Shown: positions 33,733 to 43,530 of the stretch, in pieces
Numbering within the stretch: position 1 is the first letter of the stretch
Layout of the letters: the number at the start of each line of letters is the position of its first letter
Assembly: GCA_900258555.1 (NCBI GenBank)
Contig: LT984857.1
Coordinates: forward strand, 48,744-112,743
DNA length: 64,000 nt
Origin: an uncultured Desulfobacterium sp.
Lineage (GTDB): Bacteria; Desulfobacterota; DSM-4660; Desulfatiglandales; Desulfatiglandaceae
Direction of reading: 5' to 3'
Notes under the pieces: generated by a model
Told to the model about the DNA's origin: nothing
What the model saw: the letters and a program-made list of their open reading frames with translations, nothing else
Databases searched by the model: none
Program-made: the position numbers and the translations under genes

Positions 33733-34832
33733 GGGAAGACAATCAGACTTCGTCAGGATACGATTATATGATAATTGTCCCGGTCATTTTGCTCGTCATT
33801 TTCGGACTGGTATTTGTATACAGCGCAAGTTCTCATCTGGCAGAACACCGACTGGGGGATAGTTGCTATTATCTCAAGAGACAGGCCGTTTTTTGCCTTT
33901 TGGGATTTTTGATGATGATTATTGCAAGGAAGGTGCCATGCACAGCATATTCCAGGATTGTCTATCCCCTGCTGCTGATAAGTTTAATCTTATTGTTTTT
34001 GTTATATATCCCAAGCTTGGGCTATAAGGTGGGAGGTGCGGCCAGGTGGTTCAGGATGGGGGGGATTTCCTTTCAACCGGCGGAGTTTGCAAAGATTTCC
34101 CTGGCGGTTTACCTTGCTTACTCTGTTGCCAAGAAAGGCTCGGACATGGCGACATTTTCAAGAGGGCTTCTGCCCCACCTGATCCTTGGCGGCATATTCA
34201 TGTTTCTCATAGTCGGTCAGCCCGACTTGGGGACGGCGGTGATCATTGCCTGCTGGATATTCATCCTGCTGTTTGTAGGCGGAGTCAAGGTCTGGCAGCT
34301 TTCTTTGCTGGTCTTCCTGGGATCAATGGCCGCCTGGCAGCTTGTGATGCGGGCCGATTACAGGATCAAGAGACTGATGGCCTTTATTGATCCATGGGAG
34401 GACAGGCAGGGCATCGGATTTCAGATAATCCATTCCTTTCTGGCCTTTGGATCAGGCGGCTTTATGGGCGCAGGCATCGGCAACAGCAAGCAAAAACTGT
34501 TTTATCTGCCCGAACCCCATACAGATTTTGCCCTGTCCATCATAGGGGAAGAAATGGGTTTTGTCGGCGTAGCGCTTGTAATTATTTTGTTTGTGATATT
34601 GATTGCGGGTGGTATAAAGACAGCACTGAATGCACGTGATCTTTATAGCTCCTACCTGGCCTTGGGATTGATATGTATGATAGGCCTTCAGGCGGTGGTC
34701 AATATGGGTGTTGTAATGGGGCTATTGCCCACCAAGGGGCTGACACTTCCATTTGTCAGTTATGGGGGATCAGCGCTGATTTTTAACCTCTTCAGCGTAG
34801 GGATACTCTTAAACATTTCTTCGAGGACATGA
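33729..34832 (+). CDS. ftsW: Septal peptidoglycan glycosyltransferase FtsW
   Basis: SEDS-family polytopic protein of 367 residues that polymerises septal glycan with FtsI. About ten transmembrane segments. Conserved regions: the FQPAEFAKISL motif, GQPDLGTAVII, the loop around FLPEPHTDFALSIIGEEMGF (here LPEPHTDFA and IGEEMGF), and the C-terminal GLTLPFVSYGGSALI. The ATG overlaps the murD stop. Confidence 0.96.
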   Translation: MREDNQTSSGYDYMIIVPVILLVIFGLVFVYSASSHLAEHRLGDSCYYLKRQAVFCLLGFLMMIIARKVPCTAYSRIVYPLLLISLILLFLLYIPSLGYKVGGAARWFRMGGISFQPAEFAKISLAVYLAYSVAKKGSDMATFSRGLLPHLILGGIFMFLIVGQPDLGTAVIIACWIFILLFVGGVKVWQLSLLVFLGSMAAWQLVMRADYRIKRLMAFIDPWEDRQGIGFQIIHSFLAFGSGGFMGAGIGNSKQKLFYLPEPHTDFALSIIGEEMGFVGVALVIILFVILIAGGIKTALNARDLYSSYLALGLICMIGLQAVVNMGVVMGLLPTKGLTLPFVSYGGSALIFNLFSVGILLNISSRT

Positions 34833-34839
34833 CTGGCAG

Positions 34840-35940
34840 GTGGATATTATTTCCGGCGACTTTAATTGCATCATTGCGGGCGGAGGCACAGGGGGGCACC
34901 TGTTTCCCGGGATTGCAGTTGCAAAGGAACTCGAAAAAAGATCAGATAGGGCCCGGATACTTTTTGTGGTGGGCCGCAACAGAATGGAGGCGGAAATATT
35001 GTCCCGATACGGATATGAGGTTAGATCCATCAGCGTTGAGGGGATCAAGGGACGAGGATGGAAAAAGGGCCTTGGTGTATTGCTTGGTCTGCCCAAGAGC
35101 TTTTTCCAGTCAAAATCCATTCTAAAGGAATTTTCTCCCGCCTTTGTCTTTGGGGTGGGAGGGTATTCCGCGGGGCCGATGTGCCTTGCGGCAAGATTAA
35201 ATGGTATCCCCACTGCAATACATGAGCAGAATTCATTTCCCGGCCTCACCAACCGCCTTTTATCCAGGCTGGTGGACCGGGTTTTGATCTCTTTTGAAGA
35301 AAGCAGTGCCCATTTGAAAGGTAGCGATATCTATTTGACAGGAAATCCTGTCCGCGAAGAACTGTTTCACTCCGTTGAGACCAGACCGAAAAGCGGGTCA
35401 CAATTTACCGTGCTGGTCGTAGGCGGAAGCCAGGGTGCACAGGCCATAAACAAGGTATTTTTGGAGGCACTGGAATATCTTAATGCAAGGGGCAGGAGTA
35501 TCAATGTGATTCACCAGACAGGCCGGTTGGATTACGACAGGGTGGCAGAGGACTATAAGGAGAGGGGCCTCAAGGGAGAATTTATCCCTTTTATTCAAGA
35601 TATGGCCTCCGCTTACAACAGAGCGGATATTGTGGTCGGCAGGGCCGGCGCTTCAACAGTTTTTGAACTGGCGGGTCTGGGAAAACCATCCATATTGATC
35701 CCTTACCCTTACGCCGCAAATCAGCATCAGGAGGCAAACGCCCTAAGCCTTGCAAGAGAAGGAGGTGCCGTGATGATCCGCCAACAGGATCTCACAGGAA
35801 TGTATCTGGCCGAACTGCTTATGAAATACATGGATGACCCCACAGCCCTTTTTGAGATGGGACTAATGGCGAAGAAGATGGGTCGGCCGGATGCAGCCAA
35901 GGTGATTGTAGATAAATTGATGGAACTGAAAAATCACTGA
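34840..35940 (+). CDS. murG: UDP-GlcNAc:lipid I GlcNAc transferase MurG
   Basis: GT-B glycosyltransferase of 366 residues that makes lipid II at the inner face of the membrane. Motifs: GGGTGGHLFPGIAVA, HEQNSFPGLTNRLL, GGSQGA, GRAGASTVFELAGLG, and PYPYAANQHQEANA. It uses a GTG start 7 bp after ftsW and its TGA shares one base with the murC ATG, so translation is coupled. Confidence 0.95.
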   Translation: MDIISGDFNCIIAGGGTGGHLFPGIAVAKELEKRSDRARILFVVGRNRMEAEILSRYGYEVRSISVEGIKGRGWKKGLGVLLGLPKSFFQSKSILKEFSPAFVFGVGGYSAGPMCLAARLNGIPTAIHEQNSFPGLTNRLLSRLVDRVLISFEESSAHLKGSDIYLTGNPVREELFHSVETRPKSGSQFTVLVVGGSQGAQAINKVFLEALEYLNARGRSINVIHQTGRLDYDRVAEDYKERGLKGEFIPFIQDMASAYNRADIVVGRAGASTVFELAGLGKPSILIPYPYAANQHQEANALSLAREGGAVMIRQQDLTGMYLAELLMKYMDDPTALFEMGLMAKKMGRPDAAKVIVDKLMELKNH

Positions 35941-37328
35941 TGAAAAGATTCGGAAAAACAAAACATGCCCATTTTATAGGGATAGGAGGCATCGGCATGA
36001 GCGGGATAGCCGAGCTTCTTATCAACCTGGGATACAGGGTAAGCGGTTCGGATCAAAAGGACACCGCCGTCACAAGACGTCTGGCAGGCCTTGGGGGACG
36101 CATATTTAAAGGACACAAGGGTGATCAGGTGGATGACGCAGATGTCGTTGTCTACTCATCTGCTGTAGGTCCTGATAACCCTGAGATCCTGGAGGCCAAA
36201 GACCGATACATCCCCGTGATACCACGGGCGGAAATGCTTTCGGAGCTGATGCGTCTGAAATATGGAATAGCCATTGCCGGGGCGCATGGAAAGACTACAA
36301 CGACCTCAATGGTTGCCTCCATTCTGACATGCGGGAATATGGACCCCACGGTAGTAATCGGGGGCAGGCTTGATATCTGGGGAGGATCGAACGCAAAGCT
36401 GGGGCAGGGAGACATATTGGTTGCAGAGGCAGACGAAAGCGATGGTTCTTTTCTTGCCTTATCCCCGACAATAGCTGTTGTGACCAATATTGATCATGAG
36501 CACATGAACCACTACGGGACAATGGATGCAGTCCGGGAGACCTTTGTCAACTTCATCAACAAGATCCCTTTTTACGGAACGGCAATGCTCTGTCTGGATA
36601 ATGAAGAGATCCAAGGGATCATCCCGCGTCTTAAAAAAAAGTATCTGACCTATGGGATGACCTCCCAAGCGGATCTTAAGGCAAGGGATATTGAAAAAAA
36701 GGAACTTGAGGTCAGCTTCGAGGTCATATTCAAGGACCAATCCATGGGCCGTATCACAGTGGGGATGCCAGGTGAACACAATGTGCTTAACGCCCTTGCG
36801 GCTACGGCGGTAGGTCTTGAGCTGGATCTTGACATTGAGGTGATAAAAAACGGATTAAAGACATTGGGGGGGTTAGCGCGGCGTTTTCAGATCAAGGGCG
36901 AGTTCGATGATATGCTCATCATGGATGATTACGGCCATCACCCAACGGAGATCATGGCGACACTTAAGACAGCCAAGGAATGCTGGCCGGAAAAAAGACT
37001 GATTGTCCTGTTTCAGCCTCACCGCTACACCAGGACCAAGGATGTATATGACAAGTTTGTTATCAGCTTTAATGAAGCGGATGTCCTCATTGTCGCCCCC
37101 ATTTATGCGGCCGGTGAGGATAAGATTGCCGGGGTTACCTCTGAATGGCTTTCTCAGGGTATAAGGGAACACGGTCACAAGAAGGTGATCACCTGCTCAA
37201 ATCAACAGGAAATTCTCCCGGCACTCACATCTGTAGCAAAGGCTGGGGACCTGATTTTTACCCTCGGCGCAGGAAACATCTATCTTGAGGGGGAAAGATT
37301 TCTGAACCAATTGGCAAAGGGAAGCTGA
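35940..37328 (+). CDS. murC: UDP-N-acetylmuramate:L-alanine ligase MurC
   Basis: Mur ligase of 462 residues that begins peptide assembly by adding L-Ala. N-terminal HFIGIGGIGMSGIAELL; ATP loop AGAHGKTTTTSM; EADESDGSF; NIDHEHMNHY; C-terminal MDDYGHHPTEI and FQPHRYTRTKD. The start overlaps the murG stop by one base. murB follows after 39 bp. Confidence 0.96.
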   Translation: MKRFGKTKHAHFIGIGGIGMSGIAELLINLGYRVSGSDQKDTAVTRRLAGLGGRIFKGHKGDQVDDADVVVYSSAVGPDNPEILEAKDRYIPVIPRAEMLSELMRLKYGIAIAGAHGKTTTTSMVASILTCGNMDPTVVIGGRLDIWGGSNAKLGQGDILVAEADESDGSFLALSPTIAVVTNIDHEHMNHYGTMDAVRETFVNFINKIPFYGTAMLCLDNEEIQGIIPRLKKKYLTYGMTSQADLKARDIEKKELEVSFEVIFKDQSMGRITVGMPGEHNVLNALAATAVGLELDLDIEVIKNGLKTLGGLARRFQIKGEFDDMLIMDDYGHHPTEIMATLKTAKECWPEKRLIVLFQPHRYTRTKDVYDKFVISFNEADVLIVAPIYAAGEDKIAGVTSEWLSQGIREHGHKKVITCSNQQEILPALTSVAKAGDLIFTLGAGNIYLEGERFLNQLAKGS

Positions 37329-37367
37329 GGGAGCCCAGCGACAAGTAGGGAAGTTAGATGACTTCTT

Positions 37368-38276
37368 ATGGATGAAAGGCAGAAAGAGGATTTAATCAGG
37401 CTTTGCGCAGACAAACTGATCTTTAATTGTCCTATGGCGAAATATACGACCATGGGCGTTGGAGGAAAGAGCGAGGCGCTTTACAGGGCGGATGATCTGG
37501 ATGAGCTAAGGCTTGTAATAGCCTTTTTAAACAGTGAGCATATCCCCTATATCCTAATAGGAAAAGGCAGCAACCTTTTGATTAAGGATAATGGCCTTGA
37601 TGGTGTAGCGATAATGCTCAGGGGCTCACTGTCAGTGATAGAAAGAAATGAGGGTGATGCGGCGGTTGTTGCAGGCGCAGGTCTTCCCCTTGTAGAGCTT
37701 ATCGGTTTCTGTCGCAACCTTGGCCTTGCCGGGATTGAATGTTTTGCAGGCATACCAGGCACGGTCGGCGGAGCCGTCACAATGAACGCGGGCGCCTTTG
37801 GCCATGAATTCGGATCAAGGGTGGAGGACATTGACATTATTACACGGCAAGGCGACGTGATCCGTAAGGCCAGGAATCAACTGATTTTTTACTACAGGGG
37901 GCTTGAAATCGAGAGAGGCCAGGTTGTGGTTCGAGCCAGGATAAATCTGGAAAAGGACTCCAAGGAGGCGGTGGCAGGCCGTATCGCAGACTATCTTAAA
38001 AGGCGAAGCATAGGTCAGCCGTTGGATTTTCCCAGCGCAGGCTCAGTGTTTAAAAATCCTCCCGATCATTATGCAGGCAGGCTTATTGAAGAGGCGGGGC
38101 TGAAGGGCAAGAAGATAGGAGGGGCAATGATATCCGAAAAACATGCGAATTTTATTGTTAATACCGGCAATGCCACTGCGAAAGATATCATCGAGCTGAT
38201 TTACTTTGCCCAGTCAAAGGTAAGAGATCGGACAGGGATTGAATTGGAGCCTGAGATTAAGATTGTTGGAATTTAA
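37368..38276 (+). CDS. murB: UDP-N-acetylenolpyruvoylglucosamine reductase MurB
   Basis: FAD-dependent reductase of 302 residues that forms UDP-MurNAc. Motifs: NTMGVGGKSE-like FAD entry (here TTMGVGGKSE), GKGSNLLI, the FAGIPGTVGGAVTMNAGAFG signature, and the catalytic SAGSVFKNP and C-terminal LEPEIKIVG. The length and lack of the extra C-terminal loop indicate the type II MurB found in many Gram-positives and deltaproteobacteria. ddl, often next to murB, is absent here. Confidence 0.94.
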   Translation: MDERQKEDLIRLCADKLIFNCPMAKYTTMGVGGKSEALYRADDLDELRLVIAFLNSEHIPYILIGKGSNLLIKDNGLDGVAIMLRGSLSVIERNEGDAAVVAGAGLPLVELIGFCRNLGLAGIECFAGIPGTVGGAVTMNAGAFGHEFGSRVEDIDIITRQGDVIRKARNQLIFYYRGLEIERGQVVVRARINLEKDSKEAVAGRIADYLKRRSIGQPLDFPSAGSVFKNPPDHYAGRLIEEAGLKGKKIGGAMISEKHANFIVNTGNATAKDIIELIYFAQSKVRDRTGIELEPEIKIVGI

Positions 38277-38307
38277 CTTTTAATTTCTTGACAATCATAC
38301 ACTGCTT

Positions 38308-39129
38308 ATGAAGAGACGATCCATTTTAAGTAATCAGATTGTAAGGAAAAGAAAAAAGGAGAAGGCGTTTCTTTCCGTGATCAGCGCCTTTCGTCGGGTG
38401 ATTTCAGGCGTTTTTATGGGCTCTTTCATCCTTATCGTTGCAGGCGGAATAAGCCTTGTTTTGCTGTACTTTTATCATTATCTACAGACCACGCCTTATC
38501 TCAGACTTGAACATGTCGAAGTCACAGGCGTTGATGATGAGACCAGCAAAAAACTTATCCAAATATGTAGACTTGACTCCTATTCAAACCTTCTCTTTCT
38601 TGACGTAGAGGAAATGCAGCAAAGGATGGAAGAATACCCCTGGGTCAGGTCGGTGAAGGTTGAAAAACAGCTCCCGCACACCCTCCTTGTCCATGCGGAA
38701 AGACACAAGCCAATGGCGCTGGTGGTTATGGACGGTGTCTATTACATGAATCAATACTGCGAGGTCTTTAAGCCTGTTGATGCATCTGATGATCTGAATT
38801 TTCCAGTTGTCACCGGAGTAAATCGTGATGAACCCGGAGCTATCATTAAGTTGCGTCGTGCAGTTGAGGCTATTAATATTTTAAAAACCTGCAAAGAGCC
38901 TTGGTCATTGAATGAACTTTCGGAGATTAATGTGATGCACGAAGAAATCTCTCTTTATTTTAACCACCTCCCTGTAGCTATAAGTGTTGTAAGTCGTGAG
39001 CTATCTGACAAAATGGACGGGTTAATAAGGATAACAAAACATCTTAAGGATAATGGTCGAATTGACCGTGTGACCGGCATCAACTTGAATATTTCAGACG
39101 GCGCCATGGTCTCCTTTAAGAAAGGATAA
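38308..39129 (+). CDS. ftsQ: Cell division protein FtsQ
   Basis: Bitopic division protein of 273 residues. A basic cytosolic N terminus is followed by a transmembrane segment at about 34-55 (GVFMGSFILIVAGGISLVLL), a POTRA domain (YLRLEHVEVTGVDDET, LLFLDVEEMQQRMEEYPWV, KVEKQLPHTLLVHAERHKP) and the beta domain. It forms the FtsQLB complex with the cluster's FtsL. Its place between murB and ftsA is the standard one. Confidence 0.92.
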   Translation: MKRRSILSNQIVRKRKKEKAFLSVISAFRRVISGVFMGSFILIVAGGISLVLLYFYHYLQTTPYLRLEHVEVTGVDDETSKKLIQICRLDSYSNLLFLDVEEMQQRMEEYPWVRSVKVEKQLPHTLLVHAERHKPMALVVMDGVYYMNQYCEVFKPVDASDDLNFPVVTGVNRDEPGAIIKLRRAVEAINILKTCKEPWSLNELSEINVMHEEISLYFNHLPVAISVVSRELSDKMDGLIRITKHLKDNGRIDRVTGINLNISDGAMVSFKKG

Positions 39130-39150
39130 GGTAACTAAGGGGGCAAAGGT

Positions 39151-40374
39151 ATGCCTGGAGACATTATTGTTGGCCTGGATATTGGAACGACAAAAATATG
39201 TGCCGTGGTGGGTGAAGTTCGCCCTGAAGGTTTAGAAATCATAGGCATGGGAAGTCACCCCTCAGAAGGATTGAGAAAAGGCGTTGTCGTTAACATTGAG
39301 CAAACCGTCAATTCCATAAAGGAGGCCGTGGAAGAAGCGGAAACCATGGCCGGTTGTGAAATAACGTCTGTTTACGCCGGGATAGCTGGAGGTCATATCG
39401 AGAGCTTTAACAGCCATGGGGTTATACCACTGAAGGAAAAAGAGGTGACCCAGAAAGATATTGATCGAGTAATCGAGGCCGCCAGCGCTGTGGCCATTCC
39501 TATGGATAGAGAGGTCATTCACACCCTTGTGCAGGAGTATATTGTAGACAACCAGGATGGGATTCAGAACCCTTTAGGTATGCATGGCGTGCGTCTGGAG
39601 GCAAAAATTCATATAGTGGCCGGTGCCGTCACTTCCGCCCAAAATATCATCAAGTGCGCAAACAGGGCGGGTCTTGATGTATGTAACATCGTGCTGGAGT
39701 CCCTTGCTTCAAGTGAAGCTACATTAACAAAGGAGGAGAAAAACCTTGGAGTGGCTTTGGTTGACTTTGGCGGCGGAACGACCGATATGGCGATTTTTTC
39801 AGGTGGGACCATAAAACATACATCCGTCCTTGCCTTGGGCGGGGACAACCTCACCTATGATCTCGCCATAGGTCTGAGGACCCCCAAGCACGAAGCTGAA
39901 AAGATCAAAATCAAATATGGATGTGCCTTTTCTTCGTTGATAGGAAAAGACGACACCATTGAAGTACCTGATGTCGGAGGAAGGAAACCAAGGGTCCTCT
40001 CTCGAAAGATTCTTGGGGAAGTTTTAGAGCCCCGCGTCGTGGAAGTATTCACTCTCATCTACAATGAACTTGTCCGCTCAGGTCACCAGGACAAGATCAA
40101 CTCAGGAGTGGTGATAACAGGCGGATCATCTGAGCTTCCCGGCGTTCCGGAAATAGTGGAGCAGATTTTTAACGCCCCAGCCAGGATCGGGTATCCGGTA
40201 GGAATAAACGGATTAATAGAGGTTATCAATAAGCCTATGTATGCAACGGCTGTTGGTCTTGTTATTTACGGCTCTAAATCAGGCAGAAAAATCAAAAAAT
40301 TCAGGATAAGGGACAGCAACATATTTAACCGCGTTATTGGAATAATGAGAAGATGGTTTAAAGAGGTAATTTAG
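39151..40374 (+). CDS. ftsA: Cell division protein FtsA
   Basis: Actin-like ATPase of 407 residues that anchors FtsZ to the membrane. Phosphate loop VGLDIGTTKICAVVG; the 1C subdomain follows (TSVYAGIAGGHI); VDFGGGTTDMAIF; GVVITGGSSELPG. The C-terminal amphipathic membrane-targeting helix is visible as NRVIGIMRRWFKEVI. It starts 21 bp after ftsQ and is followed by ftsZ after 29 bp. Confidence 0.96.
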   Translation: MPGDIIVGLDIGTTKICAVVGEVRPEGLEIIGMGSHPSEGLRKGVVVNIEQTVNSIKEAVEEAETMAGCEITSVYAGIAGGHIESFNSHGVIPLKEKEVTQKDIDRVIEAASAVAIPMDREVIHTLVQEYIVDNQDGIQNPLGMHGVRLEAKIHIVAGAVTSAQNIIKCANRAGLDVCNIVLESLASSEATLTKEEKNLGVALVDFGGGTTDMAIFSGGTIKHTSVLALGGDNLTYDLAIGLRTPKHEAEKIKIKYGCAFSSLIGKDDTIEVPDVGGRKPRVLSRKILGEVLEPRVVEVFTLIYNELVRSGHQDKINSGVVITGGSSELPGVPEIVEQIFNAPARIGYPVGINGLIEVINKPMYATAVGLVIYGSKSGRKIKKFRIRDSNIFNRVIGIMRRWFKEVI

Positions 40375-40403
40375 AATCCTAATTCGTAAAAAGGAGGGAC
40401 AAA

Positions 40404-41690
40404 ATGAAATTTGAGTTAGTGGATGATAAAAAGGTCTATAACAACAAGACCACCATAAAAGTGGTCGGAGTCGGTGGCGGAGGAGGAAATGCCGTAAATA
40501 ATATGATCAGCGCAAAACTTTCAGGCGTTGATTTTATTGTAGCCAACACGGATTCCCAGGATCTTGATCGTTCCGCGTGTAGCGACAAAATACAACTGGG
40601 ACCATCAATAACAATGGGTCTCGGCGCAGGCGCCGACCCGGACATCGGAAGGGCCTCCGCCGAAGAAAGTGTAAATGATATCAAGGCCTATGTAGAGGGT
40701 GCCGATATGGTGTTTATTACGGCAGGCATGGGCGGGGGAACCGGAACAGGTGCATCTCCGATAATTGCCAGGCAATGTAAAGAGTGCGGAGCACTCACCG
40801 TGGCCGTAGTAACAAAGCCCTTTAAGTTTGAAGGGGACAAGCGGCTAAAAAAGGCTATAGAGGGTATCACAAATCTGCGGAGTGAGGTTGACAGCCTTAT
40901 CATTGTTCCCAATGAGCGCCTGAAGGCATTGGGCAACAAAAGCACCTCTTTTAAGGACCTCATCTCCCGCGCTGATGAGGTGCTGCTCCATGCTGTCAGA
41001 GGCATCTCGGACCTTATTATGAGCAGCGGGTTTATCAACCTTGACTTCGCCGATGTGAAAAAAGTCATGGAAAAAATGGGCAGCGCCATCATGGGGATGG
41101 GACATGCAAGCGGAGAAAACCGCGCTGTAGAGGCTGCACAGATGGCGATCAATAGCCCTCTTTTAGAGGATATCTCCATTGACAGTGCAAAAGGGCTTTT
41201 GATGAATATTACGGGACCATCCAATATGACCATGGAAGAAATTGATGCAGCCTCCAATTACATCAAAGATTCCGTAAACGACGATGCCGAGATTTTCTGG
41301 GGTGTAGTCTTTGATGACGATACGGAAAACGAGCTCCGCGTAACAGTGATAGCAACAGGCATAAATAATAATTACGGCATCCCCACCCTCTCCCGTGACA
41401 AGCGCCAACATACAAGAAGCGGCGAGCTTACAAGCAACGTGGTCTCACTTAAAAAGGTAAGGGATCTCACCCCTGATGAACAAGAGGAGCAGTGGGTCGT
41501 AAAGAAACAGGATGGAGAAGTAATTGACGAACTGGACATCCCGACTTTTCAGCGCAAGGGGACCGAACCGCTTATTTCCCAGAATCAGGAGGGTCTAAGC
41601 AAAAAGAAAAAGGGGCTTTTCGGCAAACTTAACCTCAATCTGAAAGACAGCCTGGACTACCCGACTTTCTTGAGATTAAAAGCGGATTGA
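40404..41690 (+). CDS. ftsZ: Cell division GTPase FtsZ
   Basis: Tubulin-like GTPase of 428 residues. Motifs: GVGGGGGNAVNNM, the tubulin signature GGGTGTGASP, the T7-loop NLDFADVKKVM, and a linker of about 90 residues. The C-terminal tail DYPTFLRLKAD fits the conserved D.P.FLR peptide that binds FtsA. AAGGAGG precedes the ATG. It is the last classical gene of the cluster. Confidence 0.97.
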   Translation: MKFELVDDKKVYNNKTTIKVVGVGGGGGNAVNNMISAKLSGVDFIVANTDSQDLDRSACSDKIQLGPSITMGLGAGADPDIGRASAEESVNDIKAYVEGADMVFITAGMGGGTGTGASPIIARQCKECGALTVAVVTKPFKFEGDKRLKKAIEGITNLRSEVDSLIIVPNERLKALGNKSTSFKDLISRADEVLLHAVRGISDLIMSSGFINLDFADVKKVMEKMGSAIMGMGHASGENRAVEAAQMAINSPLLEDISIDSAKGLLMNITGPSNMTMEEIDAASNYIKDSVNDDAEIFWGVVFDDDTENELRVTVIATGINNNYGIPTLSRDKRQHTRSGELTSNVVSLKKVRDLTPDEQEEQWVVKKQDGEVIDELDIPTFQRKGTEPLISQNQEGLSKKKKGLFGKLNLNLKDSLDYPTFLRLKAD

Positions 41691-41764
41691 CGGCCTTTAT
41701 ACATATCGGGTCGTCAGACGAATAATGATTTTATCGGCTATCTTTACCTGAAAGGCTGCCAGAA

Positions 41765-43528
41765 GTGCCGGGTGATATCATTTCCCTCTTTCGTGCCAGA
41801 TTGTCGCACGAAAAGGGAACGGCAATAAAAGACTGGGGGGGCAAGGTCTCCGTTGCCTTGGCCTATCCCAATCACTACCGACTCGGCATGTCAAATCTGG
41901 GTTTTCAGGTTGTATACCATCTTCTCAATCAGCGGACGGATGTTGTTGCAGAGCGTGTTTTCCTGCCTGAAGGTCATGAAATGTCCCTTCTACTTCAGGC
42001 AGGAGGCTCTCTTATATCTTTGGAATCCCAAAGACGCCTAAGTAAATTTGATCTCATAGCCTTTTCTCTATCGTTTGAAAACGACTATCCCAATATCCTA
42101 AAAATACTGGAGCTAGGAAAGATACCCCTGCTCTCCGAACAAAGGCCTCCCGGATGCCCATTTGTTGTGGCAGGCGGCATCACCACATTTTTGAATCCTG
42201 AACCATTATCATCTTTCATGGATTTTTTCCTGCTGGGTGAGGCCGAGTCCAATTTGAACCAAATGCTGGATCACTTTTCCGAGTACAAGGGCCTTTACAG
42301 TGACAGAAAAAAAATTATCCGCAATTTATCCCAGAATGTGACCGGCCTTTACGCCCCTTCACTTTATCAGCCTGAATATAACGACGATGGGACCATAAAA
42401 TCGTTTTCACCCAGAGAATCCATGGTCCCGGCTAAGATCAAAGTCTGCCGATCAGCGTGTGATCAAGTACAAGTGTCCAAGATCACCACCCCTGAAACCG
42501 AGTTTGGAGATCGCATCCTGATAGAACTGGGAAGAGGCTGCGGCCGTTCGTGCAGATTCTGCGCCGCCGGCTTTGTATATCGTCCGCCCAGAATTCATCC
42601 TAAAACAGACCTCATGAACGCCGTTCAATCTGCTCTCAAAACCAATACTCAGTTGGGGCTCCTTGCCTCCAATGTCTCGGATATTCCAGGGATAGAAGCC
42701 ATCACGGCAAAAATTGTAGAAAACGGCGGTAGCTTTTCTGTCTCGTCACTCAGGGCCGACACCCTTACCCAGGCATTTTTAAGTCATTTGGCGGCTGCCG
42801 GCCAAAAAACGCTTGCGATAGCGCCGGAGGCAGGCTCTGATAGGTTGCGGAGGGCAATCAACAAACACCTTACAAAAGAGCAGATCATTGATTCAATAAA
42901 ATTGATTGCGTCAACAGAAGATTTTGCCATAAGGCTCTATTTCTTAATCGGGCTTCCAACAGAGACTAATGATGATATTGAGGCACTTGTAGATCTTGTA
43001 AAGGTCATTAAACACCACATGGTCAAACAGTCCGCACCGCGTGGGAGGATCGGTCAAATCAGGCTGAGCATCAACTGCTTTGTCCCAAAGCCATTTACAC
43101 CCTTCCAGTGGTTTTGTCTGGAAGATATGCGCATTTTAAAAGAACGACAGAAGCGGCTGAAAAAAGAACTGGGTAAAGAAGGCGGAGTGAAAGTTAATTT
43201 TGATGTAGCAAAGTGGGCTTATATACAGGCCCTGTTATCCACCGGAGACAGGCGCGTGGGGTCAATCCTGCTCAAGGCCCATAGTCTAAAAGGAGACTGG
43301 ACAAAGGCGCTTAAGTTTTCCGAAATAAATCCGGATTTCTTTGTATATCGCCCAAGGGGAATTGATGAAACCCTGCCTTGGGATTTTGTAGATAATGGTA
43401 TTGAAAAAAGCCACCTTGCAAAAGAATATCGGCTCAGTCTTGAAGCAAAAGAATCAGAAATATGTCATGTGGGAAAGTGCTATCGCTGTGGGGTCTGCAA
43501 AAAGGAAAGAATACATTATATCATATGA
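41765..43528 (+). CDS. B12-binding-type radical SAM protein (TIGR03960-like)
   Basis: Radical SAM protein of 587 residues. The N-terminal part (about 1-220) resembles the B12-binding-like domain that precedes many radical SAM enzymes (NHYRLGMSNLGFQVVYHLLN). The [4Fe-4S] motif is CGRSCRFC in GRGCGRSCRFCAAGF. The SAM-binding LIGLPTETNDDI region and a C-terminal Cys cluster CHVGKCYRCGVC follow. This matches the TIGR03960 family, whose members usually lie next to or are fused with a DUF2344 domain; none is adjacent here. The start is a GTG with a weak ribosome site 74 bp after ftsZ. Substrate unknown. Confidence 0.87.
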   Translation: MPGDIISLFRARLSHEKGTAIKDWGGKVSVALAYPNHYRLGMSNLGFQVVYHLLNQRTDVVAERVFLPEGHEMSLLLQAGGSLISLESQRRLSKFDLIAFSLSFENDYPNILKILELGKIPLLSEQRPPGCPFVVAGGITTFLNPEPLSSFMDFFLLGEAESNLNQMLDHFSEYKGLYSDRKKIIRNLSQNVTGLYAPSLYQPEYNDDGTIKSFSPRESMVPAKIKVCRSACDQVQVSKITTPETEFGDRILIELGRGCGRSCRFCAAGFVYRPPRIHPKTDLMNAVQSALKTNTQLGLLASNVSDIPGIEAITAKIVENGGSFSVSSLRADTLTQAFLSHLAAAGQKTLAIAPEAGSDRLRRAINKHLTKEQIIDSIKLIASTEDFAIRLYFLIGLPTETNDDIEALVDLVKVIKHHMVKQSAPRGRIGQIRLSINCFVPKPFTPFQWFCLEDMRILKERQKRLKKELGKEGGVKVNFDVAKWAYIQALLSTGDRRVGSILLKAHSLKGDWTKALKFSEINPDFFVYRPRGIDETLPWDFVDNGIEKSHLAKEYRLSLEAKESEICHVGKCYRCGVCKKERIHYII

Positions 43529-43530
43529 TC

